In this document: one piece after another, positions 7,510-15,468 of the stretch
Layout: every line of letters starts with the position of its first letter
How positions within the stretch are numbered: position 1 is the stretch's first letter
DNA from: Coemansia sp. RSA 1804
Taxonomy: Eukaryota > Kickxellomycota > Kickxellomycetes > Kickxellales > Kickxellaceae
Direction: 5' to 3'
Length of the DNA stretch: 18,889 nucleotides
NCBI GenBank assembly: GCA_027578815.1
Contig: JANBTH010000373.1
Location: forward strand, 1 to 18,889
Position numbers and translations under genes: made by a program
Notes under the pieces: generated by a model
The model's input: only the letters and a program-made list of their open reading frames with translations
What the model was told of the DNA's origin: nothing
Databases searched by the model: none

Positions 7510-8166
7510 ATAAGTAGAATATTCTGAATTATGTAGCCTTTACTGTTTGTAGTTTTAACCAAATAATTTGTACCTAAATGTATTGATTTATACATGAGAT
7601 CCGGTGTAAATGAAAGTAGTATACGATGGTATTTTGATAGACAAAACAATCATCATCCACATGTTCCCCAATTGTTGAGGACATTAGACATTCGACATTT
7701 AAATGGCCATAGCATTCGTGGTTTCATGGAAAGCATATTGTAAATGCAATATCGTCTATATATTTTTCTAGAATTGTTTCACCTCTTCTTGCTCCCAACA
7801 CAACACATAGCCTAAGAATCTAACCTCTTTCTTTTGCTCAATCGGGTGCTCAAGGCTGTTGACATGGTGCCAGAAAATAGTCCGTGCAAAGGCCATGTGC
7901 ATCCACAGATTTTGCCTTTCATTTTCTTCGCTTCTCTTTCTTTGCCCTTTTCCCACTCTCTTCTGTTTACTGTTGGCATCACACCTCACTTCACTTCAAA
8001 GCTTTTATCACGTCCACCTAATTTCCTCCCCTCTTCCTAATTCCAAAACACACTAATTTCTATATCTTTGCACTTTATTACTTTTTTAATTCATGTTCTG
8101 AGCACTGTTGACACGGCATACAAAATCTATAAGCTTTAACACGATTTTGGCTACTTTCTCGACTTA
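7510..8166. other. intergenic region, FunK1 3' end to WDR24 5' leader
   Basis: The first 250 nt are AT-rich 3' sequence of the FunK1 gene, with AATAAT variants but no perfect AATAAA. A heptamer GACATTN is repeated three times at 7680-7700, and ATATTG/CAATAT form a 6-bp inverted repeat at 7735-7752. From about 7775 the plus strand is CT-rich, as expected for the WDR24 promoter and leader. An ATG frame at 7864-8040 (58 codons plus stop) could be an upstream ORF if transcription starts before it; its product has no recognisable domain. Confidence 0.65.
7680..7700. repeat. three tandem GACATTN heptamers
   Basis: GACATTA, GACATTC and GACATTT follow each other without spacing in the AT-rich region after the FunK1 stop codon. 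The array is too short to assign a function. Confidence 0.7.
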
Positions 8167-11100
8167 ATGTCACAACAGAGGGCCTCCGGCTCCGGTAATC
8201 GCCGGAATGCAGGAAAGGCCAACAAAAAGACAAACTCTAGTGGGAAGCCTGCGTTGGAGCCGCTCCCAGAGCTGCCAGATAGCTCCGCCGCAGAGGATAA
8301 TGCGCCTGTCGTTGCGTCTACTTCAAAATCCAAACAAACAAAAGCGCGTATGTCGTTAGTGGAAGCAGGCGGGCAGGCTGCTTATAACCCCTCTTCAAAG
8401 CCAGATGCACCGCCAGATAATGCTGTACCGGTTAGCGAGGACATCAAATTGCCCATATCTGCGGGCACAATTATAGAGCAGAGGCACCGTCAGCCTGGCG
8501 AGTCTCCGACAGACGCCGATTACAGCTCTTCCCAGCAAATGAACCTGCAGCGGCCACGTAGCCGCACAGCATCGCCGTGGCGTGGAAGAGGGCGTGGGGC
8601 TGGAGGCATATTTGTGCGGAACGCACACCATCGACAGAGCCCCAATCGCCAGGGACTCAGCGTCGCGCAAGGCTCAAGCCAAGGTGGGCATGTTTCATAC
8701 AAAGATCAGTATGGTCAGATATTGTCAGCAGATGATGTTTCTTCTGCGAATGTTGGGTCCATGTCTGCTGGAGCCATTCCTGAAAACAGTAGTCATAACA
8801 TGGCAGAGGTTGGCGCGTTTCGGACCGCCACAATGCCGAGAAATGCTGCCTCTGATGCAAGTGTGTCCACAGCTCATCGACGACGTGGTCGGACGCTGGA
8901 TCCCGAACATCTTGGGACCAGAAAACTAAGCCCAACCGGTGCTCGCGGTTCTGCGAACGAAAGTGGTCAACCGCTGGCGCCAGATGTTCAACCTTCGTTA
9001 TCGGCAGCAACACCCCATTTTAGCATTTCGACGAGCAACACCACGTTTGCACGCCATGAAGACAAGCAGCAGATCAATGTTCTGGAATCTCATCCTTCTC
9101 GGCCGATTAAGACGGACAGCGCATCCTCGGGTAGCACTGTACAAACAGTGGAGATAAAACACAGCCCGCAGTCATCCATTCACTCCGTAGAGCAGATGAC
9201 CACCGTTCCGAGAGGCCAGCTTTCGAAAATACTGTACAAAGAGACATCCGCGGCAAGCAGTGTGAAGAGCAGCAGTGCAAGCCAGTTTTCACCCGAAGGA
9301 AGCGGCAGAATTAACTCTAATGGTGACGGTGTGACGGGTGCAACGTCGGCAGAGCGTCATCGGGAAAACGAGACCAGTAAAACAAAACGCAGCGACAGTG
9401 GTGGAGAATCTCGGCTTGGCGACTACAAGGGTGCGCTTATAAGGCCGCCTCCGCCGCAGAGCGTGTTTGGTAACCGCCCACGATTGAGCACAACTGATCT
9501 GGGACACGCGTTGCGGTCCTCTGATGAGAGTGACAAGCGGATAGAAGTAATATCACAGAGTGGCCCTCAGGAGATTCTAGGGACATATATGTCGCAGGCT
9601 GGGAGTAATCAGTCGACACAACAGTCGTTGCGTCAGAGCCAGGGCTCTGTCTATGACATGCGAACAGAAAGAAGCCCAAGCGAAGAGCCATGGGATATGA
9701 CAAATGGCATGAAGCAGCCTGGGCGGCCAACGACGAGGGAGTCGAGCAGAGACATTTACCAAGGAACACAACAGTCACGGAGCGCAGCCCAACAAGCCAG
9801 ACACGCGCGGGGTACTTGGCTATATACTCCGCCTGGAGACCGGCCAGCCACAGATACCGCTGTGGCAGGTATGGTTACGGGAACCAGAATTCAGCCGTCT
9901 TTGACTACTCCGCGCGCTGCACGAATGGCAACCGCGTCATCCGGAGCCAGTGGCAATCCATCGTCCTCCGTTGGCGTTGCGACAACCGCTTCTACTATAC
10001 GCACCGAGTCTTCAAGTGCAGAGCAACAAAGACTGGCAAGAGGATCGGAGAGCGTAGTGAGCACAAATCTCTTACATCACCGCCGGTCAAGCGCTGCAAG
10101 CACAAGGGCCATGCCTATCAGTATCGACGAGTCGTCTATTCTCTCACACATAATTCCAACCGGATCTGACACTATGCTAAGCGCAAATAAGAAGGCGACA
10201 TCTGGCTCTGACTCTGGAAAGATCGGTTCCATTCATTCAGGCGGATATAGCAGCGATCCACTGAAGCTGAATAACGTTTCTGCCAAGCCGTACGATTCTT
10301 TGGATGGTAGGGTGCCAGCCAGTCCTTGGTCATTTATTCCGCGCTCAGGCAAGAAGCGCACACTCAAGTTCCATTATTCTGGACGCTGGAATGCGATTGC
10401 TGCAGGACCATACAACGAGCCACGTGCTGCTGTTGCTGGGCGCGAAGGGCTTTTTGTATTTGACATGGGCCCAGATAAGATTTCGCAGCAGAACTATGTC
10501 AGCAGCGGTCGGAGACGAAGCATGGCGACCGATTTTAAGGACGTAATATGGCGGCCGTCTGACTATATAATCACTGGGTCCAACGACGGGACTGTCAGCA
10601 TCTGGGATCCCACGCGCTGGAGCGAATCGATGCTGCGCAAATATAACGAGGTTTCGCGACCCGTCAACCGTCTAGCACACAAACCGGACGACCCAAACTT
10701 TGTTTACTCTGCCTTCAGCGACGGCAGCATTATCGGGTGGGACATTCGTGCGCCGAATCGTGCTGCTGGGCTGCGCATAACGGCGTCATTGGCGCCAAAT
10801 GACATTGACTGCAACCCCTTGGATTCAAACATGATTGCGGCGATTAGCAACGAAGGACGGATTTCCATCTGGGACATCCGCAAGACTAACAAACCTCTGG
10901 ACTGGTTCTCTGCACATTCGGCAAGCACGGGCCAGTGCATTGCGTGGCACTCTAATGGCCGGTTTATTGCAAGCAGCGGCACCGACTCGCTGATCAAGGT
11001 CTGGGACATGAAGTCAAGCTCTTCGTCAAAGAGATACTCGGGAACAGCGTACTGCACAATAAAGACGCTTGCCAACGTACACAGGCTCCAGTGGCGTCCC

Positions 11101-13353
11101 GGATATGACACACAGATCAGTTCGTGTGCATTTGTCAACGAGAACCATTTACAGGTTTGGGACATGCATAATCCCAACCACAGCCTCTTCTACCATGACA
11201 AGCACAGCGAAAAGATTACGGGCTTTACTTGGTTTGACGAGGATCTGGTTTGGTCTGTTGGCCGCGACAGCAACATCATCCAGTGCGACATGGATGGTGA
11301 CTCGATACACACAAGTGGTCTGCTTGGCAATACAGTCACAGATTTTAGCTTGTCTTCCTACGTTGCCGTTGCCTCGGGCATGTCTACTTATCTAGACAAC
11401 GGGTGCTTTGAGCTCGCAAAGCCGCTTTATCCGCAGGGGCCATCTTTGGGCCTGATCCAGCATCCTTCTGTTGATTCTAGCCATCATAACAACCATAGCG
11501 AGCGTGGTGCCAGTGCTAGTGCCAGCGGAGGACCGCCAAACAGCGGCAAAAGCACTGAGAGTTCTGGGGATGGCATGAACATGGCAATATTTCAGGCGCG
11601 GCTGCCCGAATCCTACGTCGACGAACACAAGCTTGACCCCTCCATAGAGGTAAAGTCGGTGGCCATCAGTGAGCTTGCAAGGCGCTATCGCTACGACTCG
11701 GACGCCTTTTGTGAGTGCTGCCAGGAGAACGCCAATGCCGCTGCTGCCGTTGGGTTTGTCGGCGTGTCGAGGTTCTGGCAGCTTTTGTCAGCTGCGTTTG
11801 GAGATGCCCTGCCTTTGAAAGCGGGACGTAGACTGGGGAATGGCCGTGGATCCAGATCATCCAACCGCGCAAAGAGACGCTTGCGAAGACAAAAGAAGGC
11901 GGCTGCTGTCGCTGCTCCCGCCCCTGCTTCTCCTTCATTCTCTTCCAAAGGGCAAGTAGAAATATCGGAGGTCAATACGCCTGCAAAAGAGAGCGGAGAC
12001 GTGGCTGTGTTGAGGATTGGTGGCCACTCGGCAGCAACCAGCAGATCGAGCTCGGGCATGTTTGCTACCAAGTCGGTTGTTGACTCTCTTCCCGAAGTGA
12101 ATAGCAGCGACGATGAACCGCACTCGAAGCTCTCGGCTTTGGAATCCGCGTCTGCAGTGCCCCAGAATCCGGCCGATGCCTTTTCTGCTCAGCTACGCCA
12201 CCAGCGCGCCTTTGGCTCTTCTATGCTGGTCAGCGATAAGGGTCTCCTGGACAGTGCCAATTCTCTGCAGAAATTTGAGCCGACCAGACAGGGTTTGTCC
12301 ATGTCCATGCGGGGCCTAGGCATTGGTTCCAAGCTGGAGCGTAAGAAGATGTCAATGTCGCATACGAATCTTCAGCAGGTAGCGGCGACTGTGGGCCTCA
12401 ATGGCCGTCTGCCTTCGCCATTTCTGCGCTCAACAGACACCGCAATTCTCAGCTCGTCGTTGGTCTTTGCGTCGGAGCCAACAACGCCTTTACAAAAGAT
12501 TAGTCACCAGACGTTCCACGGCAACAATGCGCTACAGGCAGATTCTTCTCTAATCTCAGCGCTTCGTAGTACTGGTCCCGGCGGATATCTGAAAGGCACC
12601 GGTAGTGGTGTATCAATAAATAAGGATACTTTGGCGCATGGGTCTACCCGCAAGTTGGCACTCCAGAACGCCGCCTGTTCTACCTTGGCGATAGGTCAAA
12701 CCGCGACCACATCGAAGGACAGTGGTAACCCTGGACTTGGCATTACGGCCGAGCAGGATGACGCACCGCTAAACAACCGCAACAGTACAGCTGGCATTCT
12801 TCTAGATACCAAGCTCCAGATTAGGGCCCAAAAGAGAACAACCAAGACGGAGCTGCGGATGGCGGTCGAGTCTTGTCAGTACTATGCCGATATAGGCGAT
12901 GTGCAGACGGCAGTCACCGCGGCGCTGCTCCTGCGCAACTTTATTAACCTGCCAAACTGGAAAGTAGCCGAGACGTGGTTCTGGGCCTATGTCAAACAGC
13001 TCGACTCGTACAGAGAGTACGCGGTAGCCACGGAGATACTCCTGGTCTCTCCTTTTGAGAGTGCGCGGGAGCTCATCTTGGATTACAACACGATTACGAT
13101 GCACTGTAGCCAGTGCGGCGCACAGCTTGCGCAGCTGCCAGAGGTTGGATTAAGCCAATGTATGGAATGCAAACGCAAGTCAAACTCTTGTGCCGTTTGT
13201 CAGGAACCGGTGGCGGCGCGCTTTATCTGGTGCCAAGGGTGCGGCCATGGCGGGCATGTAGACCATATGGTAGAGTGGTTTGAGGAGATGAAGCAGGGCG
13301 ACTGTCCTTCTGGGTGCGGCCATGTGTGTCAGCCTATTCTGTTGGCGAGCTGA
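8167..13353 (+). CDS. RTC1: WDR24/Rtc1 (Sea2) homologue, SEA/GATOR2 subunit
   Basis: This 1728-residue protein begins with about 720 residues of low-complexity Ser/Gln/Arg/Thr-rich sequence. A WD40 propeller follows (about 730-1085), with blades ending in TVSIWD, IIGWDIR, RISIWDIR, LIKVWDM and LQVWDM. Next comes a disordered linker with a strongly basic patch (about 1220-1245, RRLRRQKK), then a helical region (about 1555-1640, including YADIGDVQTAV). The end (about 1647-1722) is a Cys/His-rich zinc/RING module, CSQCG...CMEC...CAVC...WCQGCGHGGH...CPSGCGH. FIWCQGC before the GHGGH, and the preceding helical region, match WDR24/Rtc1 rather than WDR59/Mtc5. WDR24 sits in GATOR2 (animals) or SEACAT (yeast) at the vacuole/lysosome and promotes TORC1 signalling by opposing GATOR1/SEACIT. 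No intron is evident. Human WDR24 is about 790 residues, so the N-terminal extension and linker are large additions. The ATG at 8167 gives the longest frame; the N-terminal boundary is less certain than the conserved half. Confidence 0.88.
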   Translation: MSQQRASGSGNRRNAGKANKKTNSSGKPALEPLPELPDSSAAEDNAPVVASTSKSKQTKARMSLVEAGGQAAYNPSSKPDAPPDNAVPVSEDIKLPISAGTIIEQRHRQPGESPTDADYSSSQQMNLQRPRSRTASPWRGRGRGAGGIFVRNAHHRQSPNRQGLSVAQGSSQGGHVSYKDQYGQILSADDVSSANVGSMSAGAIPENSSHNMAEVGAFRTATMPRNAASDASVSTAHRRRGRTLDPEHLGTRKLSPTGARGSANESGQPLAPDVQPSLSAATPHFSISTSNTTFARHEDKQQINVLESHPSRPIKTDSASSGSTVQTVEIKHSPQSSIHSVEQMTTVPRGQLSKILYKETSAASSVKSSSASQFSPEGSGRINSNGDGVTGATSAERHRENETSKTKRSDSGGESRLGDYKGALIRPPPPQSVFGNRPRLSTTDLGHALRSSDESDKRIEVISQSGPQEILGTYMSQAGSNQSTQQSLRQSQGSVYDMRTERSPSEEPWDMTNGMKQPGRPTTRESSRDIYQGTQQSRSAAQQARHARGTWLYTPPGDRPATDTAVAGMVTGTRIQPSLTTPRAARMATASSGASGNPSSSVGVATTASTIRTESSSAEQQRLARGSESVVSTNLLHHRRSSAASTRAMPISIDESSILSHIIPTGSDTMLSANKKATSGSDSGKIGSIHSGGYSSDPLKLNNVSAKPYDSLDGRVPASPWSFIPRSGKKRTLKFHYSGRWNAIAAGPYNEPRAAVAGREGLFVFDMGPDKISQQNYVSSGRRRSMATDFKDVIWRPSDYIITGSNDGTVSIWDPTRWSESMLRKYNEVSRPVNRLAHKPDDPNFVYSAFSDGSIIGWDIRAPNRAAGLRITASLAPNDIDCNPLDSNMIAAISNEGRISIWDIRKTNKPLDWFSAHSASTGQCIAWHSNGRFIASSGTDSLIKVWDMKSSSSSKRYSGTAYCTIKTLANVHRLQWRPGYDTQISSCAFVNENHLQVWDMHNPNHSLFYHDKHSEKITGFTWFDEDLVWSVGRDSNIIQCDMDGDSIHTSGLLGNTVTDFSLSSYVAVASGMSTYLDNGCFELAKPLYPQGPSLGLIQHPSVDSSHHNNHSERGASASASGGPPNSGKSTESSGDGMNMAIFQARLPESYVDEHKLDPSIEVKSVAISELARRYRYDSDAFCECCQENANAAAAVGFVGVSRFWQLLSAAFGDALPLKAGRRLGNGRGSRSSNRAKRRLRRQKKAAAVAAPAPASPSFSSKGQVEISEVNTPAKESGDVAVLRIGGHSAATSRSSSGMFATKSVVDSLPEVNSSDDEPHSKLSALESASAVPQNPADAFSAQLRHQRAFGSSMLVSDKGLLDSANSLQKFEPTRQGLSMSMRGLGIGSKLERKKMSMSHTNLQQVAATVGLNGRLPSPFLRSTDTAILSSSLVFASEPTTPLQKISHQTFHGNNALQADSSLISALRSTGPGGYLKGTGSGVSINKDTLAHGSTRKLALQNAACSTLAIGQTATTSKDSGNPGLGITAEQDDAPLNNRNSTAGILLDTKLQIRAQKRTTKTELRMAVESCQYYADIGDVQTAVTAALLLRNFINLPNWKVAETWFWAYVKQLDSYREYAVATEILLVSPFESARELILDYNTITMHCSQCGAQLAQLPEVGLSQCMECKRKSNSCAVCQEPVAARFIWCQGCGHGGHVDHMVEWFEEMKQGDCPSGCGHVCQPILLAS

Positions 13354-13499
13354 CCGCTTCTGCATAAATTCAAAGGAGAAATGCTGGGCATTTTTCTTTT
13401 TTTTTTTTTCTTGGATACGCCGTTTAGCACTACATGGCCTTTCATAGTCTTTTAATAATACAATCATTTATTTGGCAACCATCTCTAGCTTCAATATTG
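13354..13499. other. tail-to-tail gap between WDR24 and SS18 genes
   Basis: Only 146 nt separate the two stop codons. The gap holds a 13-base T run (13397-13409) and a minus-strand poly(A) hexamer at 13467-13472. For the plus-strand WDR24 gene only weaker variants (CATAAA, AATAAT near 13454) are seen, so the two 3'UTRs probably overlap. Confidence 0.6.
13467..13472 (-). terminator. poly(A) signal of SS18 gene
   Basis: TTTATT on the plus strand reads AATAAA on the minus strand, 28 nt after the SS18 stop codon. Orientation fits; the spacing is short but within the usual range for fungi. Confidence 0.5.
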
Positions 13500-14318
13500 C
13501 TACATGCTGTCATCTGGAACAGCAATGTTGCCTTCAAAGGCCCACCTTTGCAGTCCAGGAGGGAGCTGTGTTTCTTTGGGTATTGTGAATGGCGGAAACG
13601 GCTTGTACGATTCAGGATCGATCGGCTCGTCACCCGCCTTGCCGTAAACAACCCGGCCCTTCTTCAGCAGTTGCTCGACATGTTCGTGGAGATTCTCGCG
13701 GTCCTTGTTTGCAAACATCGCTTTTTCGTTCTCGCGAAGCTTGGTCTTTGCCCTGCGCGAAAGCTCCTTTTGCTGGTCGGCCCACGCGCTGGCATAGATC
13801 ACATACACCTGGCGGGCATGTGCTAGCTTTGCTGCAATTGTAGAGCCCTGGCAGCTCGGAAGAGAGGGTTTTGGCAAGGGGCCAAAATCTGGTGTCGACC
13901 GCGTTGGGTCTAAGTAGTGGTCGGCAACACTGGCCAGATATGCGAGATTCGCCTGCAAGCGCATCTGGTACATCATCAGTTGGGGGTCGTCCATTAGGCT
14001 GTTGTTCTGGTACTCTTTGCAGAGCTTGATCAGCTCGGCATTGATGTTCAGGACCATCTGAATAACGCTTGTTTTGAGGCGCGGGAGATAGGGTGTGCTA
14101 GGCTCATCGTCTGCCTGCCCCGACTTTTTGCCGCTGCTGTCTTTTCCTTTGTCATCTTTCTTTGTCGCATCATTGGGTCCAGCTGACCCGTCGTTTTCCT
14201 TGATCCCTTCATCAACGGTCCCTGTGTCGGCGTTGCAGCTTGCTTCTGAGACGTCGTCCTCTAAAATAACATCAATGTCGCTCTCCTGCCCAATGTCACT
14301 ATTTACATTACGATTCAT
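13500..14318 (-). CDS. SS18/SSXT (SNH domain) family protein, probable SWI/SNF subunit
   Basis: The 272-residue product has an acidic, low-complexity N-terminus (1-75), then an SSXT/SNH domain at about 84-135. Its key signature is SVIQMVLNINAELIKLCKEYQN followed by YQMRLQANLAYLASVAD, matching the SS18 pattern of IQ..L..N..LI.CI.EYQN, then Y...LH.NL.YLA.IAD. A probable coiled-coil (about 160-220, Lys/Glu/Arg/Ala-rich) and a Pro-rich C-terminus follow; the Gln/Pro/Gly/Tyr-rich C-terminus of animal SS18 is absent. In animals and plants (GIF proteins) the family binds the SWI/SNF ATPase module and acts as a nuclear transcription co-activator. The start at 14318 is chosen because the frame upstream is unlike protein and contains a likely splice donor (GTATGT, 14392-14387) and a tiny ATG-ATC-CAG-TGA upstream ORF (14416-14405). 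Family assignment rests on one short domain read by eye. Confidence 0.72.
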   Translation of the reverse strand: MNRNVNSDIGQESDIDVILEDDVSEASCNADTGTVDEGIKENDGSAGPNDATKKDDKGKDSSGKKSGQADDEPSTPYLPRLKTSVIQMVLNINAELIKLCKEYQNNSLMDDPQLMMYQMRLQANLAYLASVADHYLDPTRSTPDFGPLPKPSLPSCQGSTIAAKLAHARQVYVIYASAWADQQKELSRRAKTKLRENEKAMFANKDRENLHEHVEQLLKKGRVVYGKAGDEPIDPESYKPFPPFTIPKETQLPPGLQRWAFEGNIAVPDDSM

Positions 14319-14822
14319 TATGCGAGGTGTCCTATACGTGCTATTCAATAAACGTGGAGAGTTGACAGCAGAAATGAAGAGAATAGACATACGCAGTTTT
14401 CGCTTCACTGGATCATCTTTTTGCTGTTCAGCTCGTTCAGCAAGGCAGATTATGCGGAATATGTATATAATCAAGGATCAATGATTATTTATGGGATGTG
14501 TTGAATGTAGCTGTTATAACCGTTTTTAAAAAAACTGAAAGGAAGATACAGCTATTGGTAGCCCTATCTGAAGTTTGGGGCTATAATAATGCCGGAACCG
14601 TGCAAAAGAAGCTGGACACTTGTTAGGTTAACTTTGCGGAAAGATGTGTTTGGCCATTTACCCATACTAATCACAAAATATGAGCACTGGTACATGTGGT
14701 AACTGAGTTGCCAACATTTACTATTCCAATAACCGTCCAGAAAAGCCCGACACAATTATAATATCCAGTTCTTATATTATAGTTATTTCCACACTGTCAC
14801 TATTATATAACCAGCCGAAACG
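14319..14822. other. shared divergent upstream region of SS18 and PPIH genes
   Basis: About 500 nt separate the two divergent start codons. On the SS18 side (minus strand) a 52-nt intron with GTATGT donor and AATAG acceptor (14341-14392) may lie in the 5'UTR, preceded by a four-codon upstream ORF (14405-14416). On the PPIH side the sequence is AT-rich with TATATT near 14773 and TATATAA at 14804-14810; the latter lies only 13 nt before the ATG, too close for an ordinary TATA box unless the leader is extremely short. No RNA gene is visible. Confidence 0.55.
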
Positions 14823-15335
14823 ATGGCAAACCCTGTAGTGTTCTTCGATATTAAGATCGGTGGAAAGGATGCCGGACGCATAAAGATGGAGCTATTTGCA
14901 GATAAAGCGCCCAGAACCGCAGAGAACTTTCGTCAGCTGTGCACAGGAGAATTCAGGGTCAATGGCGTTCCGCAGGGGTACAAGAACTCGTCATTCCATC
15001 GCGTAATCCCTGGGTTTATGGCACAAGGTGGGGATTTTCTGAAAGGAAATGGCACGGGATGTATGTCGATATACGGCGAGAAGTTTGAAGACGAGAACTT
15101 TGACTGCAAGCACACTGGCGCTGGCTACTTGTCGATGGCAAATAGTGGGCCAGATTCCAACGGATGCCAGTTTTTCCTGACTTTGGCTGAAACCCCCTGG
15201 CTAGATGGCAAGCATGTTGTTTTTGGTAAGCTTGTTGATGGGCTTTTGACGTTGCGAAAGATCGAGAATGTTCCTACGGGGGTTAACAACCGTCCAACAT
15301 TACCCGTTGTTATTTCAGAATGTGGTGAGATGTAG
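14823..15335 (+). CDS. PPIH: peptidyl-prolyl cis-trans isomerase H (spliceosomal cyclophilin)
   Basis: This 170-residue single-domain cyclophilin carries the catalytic and cyclosporin-binding set: FHRVIPGFMAQGGDF (R60, F65, Q68), NGCQFF (F118), W126 and H131. It has the family-H hallmarks: an NPVVFFDI start, FRVNGVPQGYK, and a C-terminus KIENVPTG(V)NNRPTLPVVIS(E)CGEM almost identical in pattern to human PPIH. It lacks the targeting peptides of secretory or mitochondrial cyclophilins. PPIH/USA-CYP binds Prp4 in the U4/U6.U5 tri-snRNP in the nucleus. No intron is needed, and length equals the family norm (about 177). It is convergent with the AAA ATPase gene. S. cerevisiae has no clear equivalent, so its presence fits a fungus outside that lineage. 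Confidence 0.93.
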   Translation: MANPVVFFDIKIGGKDAGRIKMELFADKAPRTAENFRQLCTGEFRVNGVPQGYKNSSFHRVIPGFMAQGGDFLKGNGTGCMSIYGEKFEDENFDCKHTGAGYLSMANSGPDSNGCQFFLTLAETPWLDGKHVVFGKLVDGLLTLRKIENVPTGVNNRPTLPVVISECGEM

Positions 15336-15389
15336 CAAAAAAGGGGTTTATAGTTGTTGTTTTTTACAAATCCAAGCATGAATCAAGAG

Positions 15390-15403
15390 AATAAACAAAT
15401 AAA
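15390..15403 (+). terminator. tandem poly(A) signals of PPIH
   Basis: Two AATAAA hexamers (15390-15395 and 15398-15403) lie 55-68 nt after the PPIH stop, in the 133-nt gap before the convergent AAA ATPase stop codon. Spacing fits the PPIH transcript 3' end. Confidence 0.65.
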
Positions 15404-15468
15404 GTGTGTTATTACCATTATCAACTACTTATCCAACTCAGTGCAAAAGATAAAAAAGCAGTGTATGG

